Positions 28,965 through 32,043 of a DNA stretch of 32,043 nucleotides are shown here, one piece after another. The DNA comes from Anaerolineales bacterium UBA6055 (GTDB lineage Bacteria; Chloroflexota; Anaerolineae; Aggregatilineales; Phototrophicaceae), in the NCBI GenBank assembly GCA_002428985.1, contig DIYL01000030.1:1-32043 (forward strand). The letters are read 5' to 3'. How positions within the stretch are numbered: the stretch's first letter is position 1; each line of letters opens with the position of its first letter. Under the pieces are notes generated by a model. It searched no databases. It was not told where the DNA came from and saw only the letters and a list, made by a program, of their open reading frames with translations. A program made the position numbers and the translations under genes.

Positions 28965-30374
28965 TCACCAGAAATTCGCAAGACGGTCAGTCAAAATACC
29001 AACCATAACTAACATCACCAACAAGACAATCAACGATAACACCAAAATACGTCGTCGCGGAGAGGCGATACTCATTGCATAAGCGATAGATAGCCCTAAT
29101 GCTGGGACACCACCGATGACACATAATGCAAAGGCTAACAGTGTAATCGACGTTCCATTCTGCTGGAAATATGGTTGCCGATACCACTCGACTTGTTGTT
29201 CTTCATCCCCTAATGTAATGACAGGGGCAGTAATAACTATATCGACTGTTTGTGTAACCTCGGTCAGTTCAAATGGTTCTTCCAGACGGGCATTACTTGC
29301 AACAAATGGTGTACCATAAACCCGATAAATCGCCTGATAATCGCCCGCAATCACAAAATCATAGGATGTGATGTCAACCTCGTCAGTATCAAAACTGTCG
29401 AGTTGTAACAAGGTGTTCCCATCACTATCTTGCAACTCAAATTCGACACGGGCAATCTGTCCACCTGTCGAGATTTCAACATCGTCAAAAAACTCAAATG
29501 TGTAAGGGGCTAATTCCTCAATACGGTTCTGACTGATGTCTAAGGTCGCATAATACGGGGATGTATCATCTATGCCCAATAAACAATGAATACCGTCATA
29601 ATCACGGGCGTATAACCATGCTTTGGATTGAATGAAATAATTATCAAATGCCGTCATAATGGCATCGGCACTAAAATCATCAAACACAATAAATAGCGCC
29701 AGTTGTACTGCAAAATCATCATCATCTAAAGAGATTGGAGCAGGTACAATCGGTTCGCCGGGGTTATTCCCCCTTTGGCACGCCCCTGTATTAGCACGAA
29801 CCAGCACATTATGAACCTGTTTATAGGTATCTTCTGGGAGTGGTACAATCCGGCTATCAAGGGTTACATCAGATTTTTCGTATATAGTACTTTCCAATGC
29901 AGGGAAATCATCACCACTGTCAACTATCCCCGGTAAATTGGGCTTAACACAATACGCATATACAAATGCAGAACTTCCCGTAATATCGACAAATGTACTG
30001 TAATCGTTAGCATCAGGGTCAAGATTTTGGTCAAACCCTGCAAGTAATAATTCGCAGTATTCGTCATTGGGTCGCAACCTCAGCAATTGAATATCATTGG
30101 AAATATCATCTGCTCCGCCATACAATTGGCTCAAATCATCGGGCATGTATAATCGCAAATTTACATTATCCAAAAATCGGACTTCCACAAGTGGATTGCG
30201 AATCAGATTAATCACCTCGATAGACGCGATATTATCGAGAAAATCTGCAAAATTGATACATGTCCCGTCAGTAGTATCACATGCAGATTGCGCCGATGCA
30301 GGTAGTGTCCAACCAAAGCATACGAGAATGCTAAGATATAACAATCGGCAAATTATTCTCTGGGAGAACTTCAT
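28965..30374 (-). CDS. Secreted two-helix membrane protein of unknown family
   Basis: About 469 residues. I do not recognise the family. A clear signal peptide (MKFSQRIICRLLYLSILVC... to PASA|Q) is followed by ~380 extracellular residues that are acidic, beta-rich and carry several Cys (CDTTDGTC, YCELL, YCVK, GACQRG, HCLLG). Two membrane helices close the protein at ~411-434 and ~443-462, with RRR between them, giving a hairpin whose short ends are outside. There is no vWA MIDAS. The longer frame from ATG 30422 overlaps the upstream gene by 40 bp. I choose ATG 30374 because AGGG (30381-30384), which overlaps the stop of the preceding gene, is 6 nt away and the signal peptide then starts normally. 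Second gene of operon 1, so probably an ectodomain subunit of the same membrane complex. Confidence 0.8.
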   Translation of the reverse strand: MKFSQRIICRLLYLSILVCFGWTLPASAQSACDTTDGTCINFADFLDNIASIEVINLIRNPLVEVRFLDNVNLRLYMPDDLSQLYGGADDISNDIQLLRLRPNDEYCELLLAGFDQNLDPDANDYSTFVDITGSSAFVYAYCVKPNLPGIVDSGDDFPALESTIYEKSDVTLDSRIVPLPEDTYKQVHNVLVRANTGACQRGNNPGEPIVPAPISLDDDDFAVQLALFIVFDDFSADAIMTAFDNYFIQSKAWLYARDYDGIHCLLGIDDTSPYYATLDISQNRIEELAPYTFEFFDDVEISTGGQIARVEFELQDSDGNTLLQLDSFDTDEVDITSYDFVIAGDYQAIYRVYGTPFVASNARLEEPFELTEVTQTVDIVITAPVITLGDEEQQVEWYRQPYFQQNGTSITLLAFALCVIGGVPALGLSIAYAMSIASPRRRILVLSLIVLLVMLVMVGILTDRLANFW

Positions 30375-30380
30375 ACATAA

Positions 30381-30384
30381 CCCT
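30381..30384 (-). promoter_or_regulatory. Ribosome binding site overlapping the upstream stop, favouring the ATG at 30374
   Basis: AGGG shares bases with the TAG stop at 30383-30385 and is 6 nt before the ATG. This arrangement suggests coupled translation of the first two genes of operon 1. Confidence 0.5.
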
Positions 30385-31453
30385 ATCGTAGCGTTTGTTT
30401 TATGGAAACAGGCTGAGACCATTGTTGACTATTGTCGGGTCGTACCTTCACAGTTAAGTCAACTTCTCGGCGACGCATAAACCCTCGCTTCTCTAGCGAA
30501 ATAACGACATTCCCACTGGTATCCATTGCACCACCAGACAAAATTGTATCAAGTGAACCAATCCATTCATTACCGGATGTTTCGATACGCTTCCAAGATG
30601 TGTCTTCGTTATTTATCTGGCTCATCACATCGCGCACACGAAAATTATCATTGGGGTGGATACTCAATTGTGGGCGAATAAGTGGCATTCCCTGTGCATG
30701 ATGCAAATTGAGGACAATGTTCACTTCATTAGTATTCGTGTCGTCAGTTTGTTCTGGTTCTAAATAGTTAATCATCCAATTGGCATGACACCACATACAA
30801 CCATTCCCCTGTGTACTAAGCCCTTGTGCAGGTATCAGCTTACAATATGTACATTGTCCAGTGGTATCAAAATACTGGTTTAATTCTATGACCGACGGAC
30901 GCTGACGATATAAAAGCAAAGTCAGGCTTAACAAAACAAAGGTAATGCCAGTAATCGTAATCCGTACAGGCACAATGCTATCCAGAATAATTTCGGCGAT
31001 AATATTTGGCTCTATAAAGCCCCTCGCTGTACAGGCATTGATAGCATTTACACCATTGAAAGCAAGCAATTGATTACCAATCACTTCCAAACGCGAGGAC
31101 AAAGTTAACCCGATTGTCGTCATAAACAAAATAATCAGTAAGTTAATGCTGATAATCGTGCTGATAGGCGATGGAGAATCTTGCCGATTGATAATCGATA
31201 CCAGATTGGCAATGCTAATTAACAACACACCGATTAATGTCACAAGGATGAAGGGAATAGTAATCCTCAATCCATTAACAAATGTTAATGACTGTGTGTT
31301 ATAAAAGATACAAGTTGTGACTGCATCTGCAATTGTTAGCCCGTTAACTGTTGTGGATGACGAAAGCAACACCAAACTAAATGATGCAAGTAATGTCAAC
31401 AATCCAACAATCAATAGCCAGATGATGATGAATATACTGATGATAAATTTCAT
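30383..31453 (-). CDS. Four-helix membrane protein with zinc-ribbon-like cytoplasmic domain
   Basis: 356 residues; no family recognised. Hydrophobic helices lie at ~4-28, 63-88, 98-118 and 163-183. The C-terminal ~170 residues are soluble. This tail begins with paired cysteines, CTYC (201-204) and CMWC (219-222), spaced like a small zinc ribbon or rubredoxin-type knuckle. A beta-rich segment follows, ending with KVRPDNSQQWSQP. With an even number of helices, N- and C-termini lie on the same side; basic residues after helix 4 (YRQRP) place the tail in the cytoplasm. First gene of operon 1, directly behind a predicted promoter. There is almost no room for a leader or ribosome site, so translation may be leaderless. 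It could be the membrane adaptor of the complex. Function unknown. Confidence 0.78.
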   Translation of the reverse strand: MKFIISIFIIIWLLIVGLLTLLASFSLVLLSSSTTVNGLTIADAVTTCIFYNTQSLTFVNGLRITIPFILVTLIGVLLISIANLVSIINRQDSPSPISTIISINLLIILFMTTIGLTLSSRLEVIGNQLLAFNGVNAINACTARGFIEPNIIAEIILDSIVPVRITITGITFVLLSLTLLLYRQRPSVIELNQYFDTTGQCTYCKLIPAQGLSTQGNGCMWCHANWMINYLEPEQTDDTNTNEVNIVLNLHHAQGMPLIRPQLSIHPNDNFRVRDVMSQINNEDTSWKRIETSGNEWIGSLDTILSGGAMDTSGNVVISLEKRGFMRRREVDLTVKVRPDNSQQWSQPVSIKQTLR

Positions 31454-31465
31454 GTTAGTTTATGA

Positions 31466-31493
31466 ATGATATATAATGATAATTAATTGTAAA
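31466..31493 (-). promoter_or_regulatory. Possible promoter of operon 1
   Basis: On the minus strand TTTACA (31488-31493) and TATCAT (31466-31471, 5 of 6 to consensus) are 16 bp apart. The predicted start is near 31459, only about 6 nt before the ATG at 31453. The -35 box is identical to that of operon 2. The region is AT-rich, so chance matches are more likely here. Confidence 0.5.
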
Positions 31494-31532
31494 CGCTTTT
31501 AACCACATTTACAAATTTCCCTATGTATCTCA

Positions 31533-32043
31533 CAGGGTAATCACTTCAAAATAACGAATATGGGATAATGAGTGCCAAAAAGGTATGCGCTGAATGTCTG
31601 ACCAACTGAAGAATAGTATTCGTCAATGTTTTGAGGACTTGCCTGACCCAAGAGTAACAGGTCGCTGTGACTATAAATTGATTGATATCATAATCATTGC
31701 TATCTGTGGTGTGCTAGGTGGAGCAGATAGATGGGTGGGTATTGAAACCTATGGAAAAGCCAAAGAGAGTTGGCTTACTGACTACTTGGACTTAAACAAT
31801 GGTATTCCATCACATGATACATTTGGCGATGTGTTCTCCTGTTTAGACAGCGAAGCCTTCCAATCTGGGTTTAGCCGTTGGGTGGAAGCAATATTCAGTT
31901 TGACAACAGGTCAAGTGATTGCGATAGACGGGAAGACAGCCATGCGGAGTCATGACAAAAGTATAGGAAAAGATGCGATTCATATGGTCAGCGCATGGGC
32001 AAGTACGAACGGAATTGTTCTGGGTCAATGTAAAGTTGATGAT
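31533..32043 (+). mobile_element. Left part of an ISAs1-family insertion sequence
   Basis: The transposase gene starts at 31594 and runs out of the window. A probable left terminal repeat begins CAGGGTAATC at about 31533, ~60 bp before the gene, which is a normal distance. The boundary is tentative because the right end is outside the window and no inverted match can be checked. Confidence 0.6.
31594..32043 (+). CDS. ISAs1-family transposase, N-terminal 150 residues (cut by window end)
   Basis: The frame is open from ATG 31594 to the last base with no stop. The start MSDQLKNSIRQCFEDLPDPR, the IAICGVLGGADRW segment, NGIPSHDTFGDVF, and the VIAIDGKTAMRSHD motif with its catalytic Asp are hallmarks of ISAs1/H-repeat type DDE transposases. 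HMVSAWASTNGIVLGQCKVD follows, as in full members. Family members are ~350-380 residues, so roughly 40% is visible. No internal damage is seen. It lies divergent from operon 1, ~140 bp away, and may mark the edge of an inserted or rearranged region. Confidence 0.9.
   Translation, partial: MSDQLKNSIRQCFEDLPDPRVTGRCDYKLIDIIIIAICGVLGGADRWVGIETYGKAKESWLTDYLDLNNGIPSHDTFGDVFSCLDSEAFQSGFSRWVEAIFSLTTGQVIAIDGKTAMRSHDKSIGKDAIHMVSAWASTNGIVLGQCKVDD

Noticed and set aside
1..32043. CRISPR array, tRNA or rRNA genes
   Set aside because: I saw no regularly spaced repeats, no cloverleaf-like sequence with a TTCGA-type arm, and no rRNA-like stretch; nearly all the window is protein-coding.

Overview
The window is dominated by one long block of twelve co-directional genes on the minus strand (31453 down to 634). 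It encodes what looks like a membrane-spanning cytoskeletal system: five von Willebrand A (vWA) proteins, four large tubulin/FtsZ-like proteins (one fused to a vWA receptor), one small GTPase, and accessory membrane or disordered proteins. The host is probably a member of the Chloroflexota, perhaps Anaerolineae. This is inferred from the Pro/Thr-rich 'PTPLPTSTP' type linkers before membrane segments, the secreted vWA proteins with single C-terminal anchors, and the moderately low GC judged by eye. No rRNA or other marker gene is present to confirm it.

Layout from left to right. Positions 1-629 (+) hold the C-terminal part of a DegT/DnrJ/EryC1/StrS-type aminotransferase that appears broken by a frameshift. 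It ends 4 bp from the convergent end of the big block. Operon 2 (19046 to 634, minus) is read in this order: vWA protein (16320-19046); canonical tubulin-like protein (12577-16287); a giant fusion of vWA, membrane segments, CxxCH/beta-propeller and degenerate tubulin (7186-12546); a second vWA protein (5183-7168); a disordered acidic protein (3230-5110); and a third vWA protein (634-3246). A strong sigma70-type promoter (TTTACA, 17 bp, TATAAT) and an 11-bp inverted repeat lie in the 199-bp gap in front of it. Operon 1 (31453 to 19246, minus) is read as: four-helix membrane protein with a zinc-ribbon-like tail, secreted two-helix membrane protein, vWA protein with a poor MIDAS, canonical tubulin-like protein, degenerate tubulin-like protein with a membrane hairpin, GTPase. 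To the right, 31533-32043 holds the left end of an ISAs1-family insertion sequence whose transposase runs off the window.

How the genes may work together: the two operons repeat the same logic of a vWA receptor, then a tubulin with an intact GTP-binding signature, then a tubulin partner with that signature destroyed. The degenerate partner is the membrane-attached one in both cases. This suggests a system in which extracellular vWA domains are linked through the membrane to GTP-driven tubulin-like polymers, with the small GTPase as a switch. The gene set matches, from memory, the FtsZ-like/vWA/GTPase membrane-remodelling system proposed by Makarova and Koonin (2010). The canonical/degenerate pairing and the receptor-tubulin fusion are the parts I consider most likely to be new.
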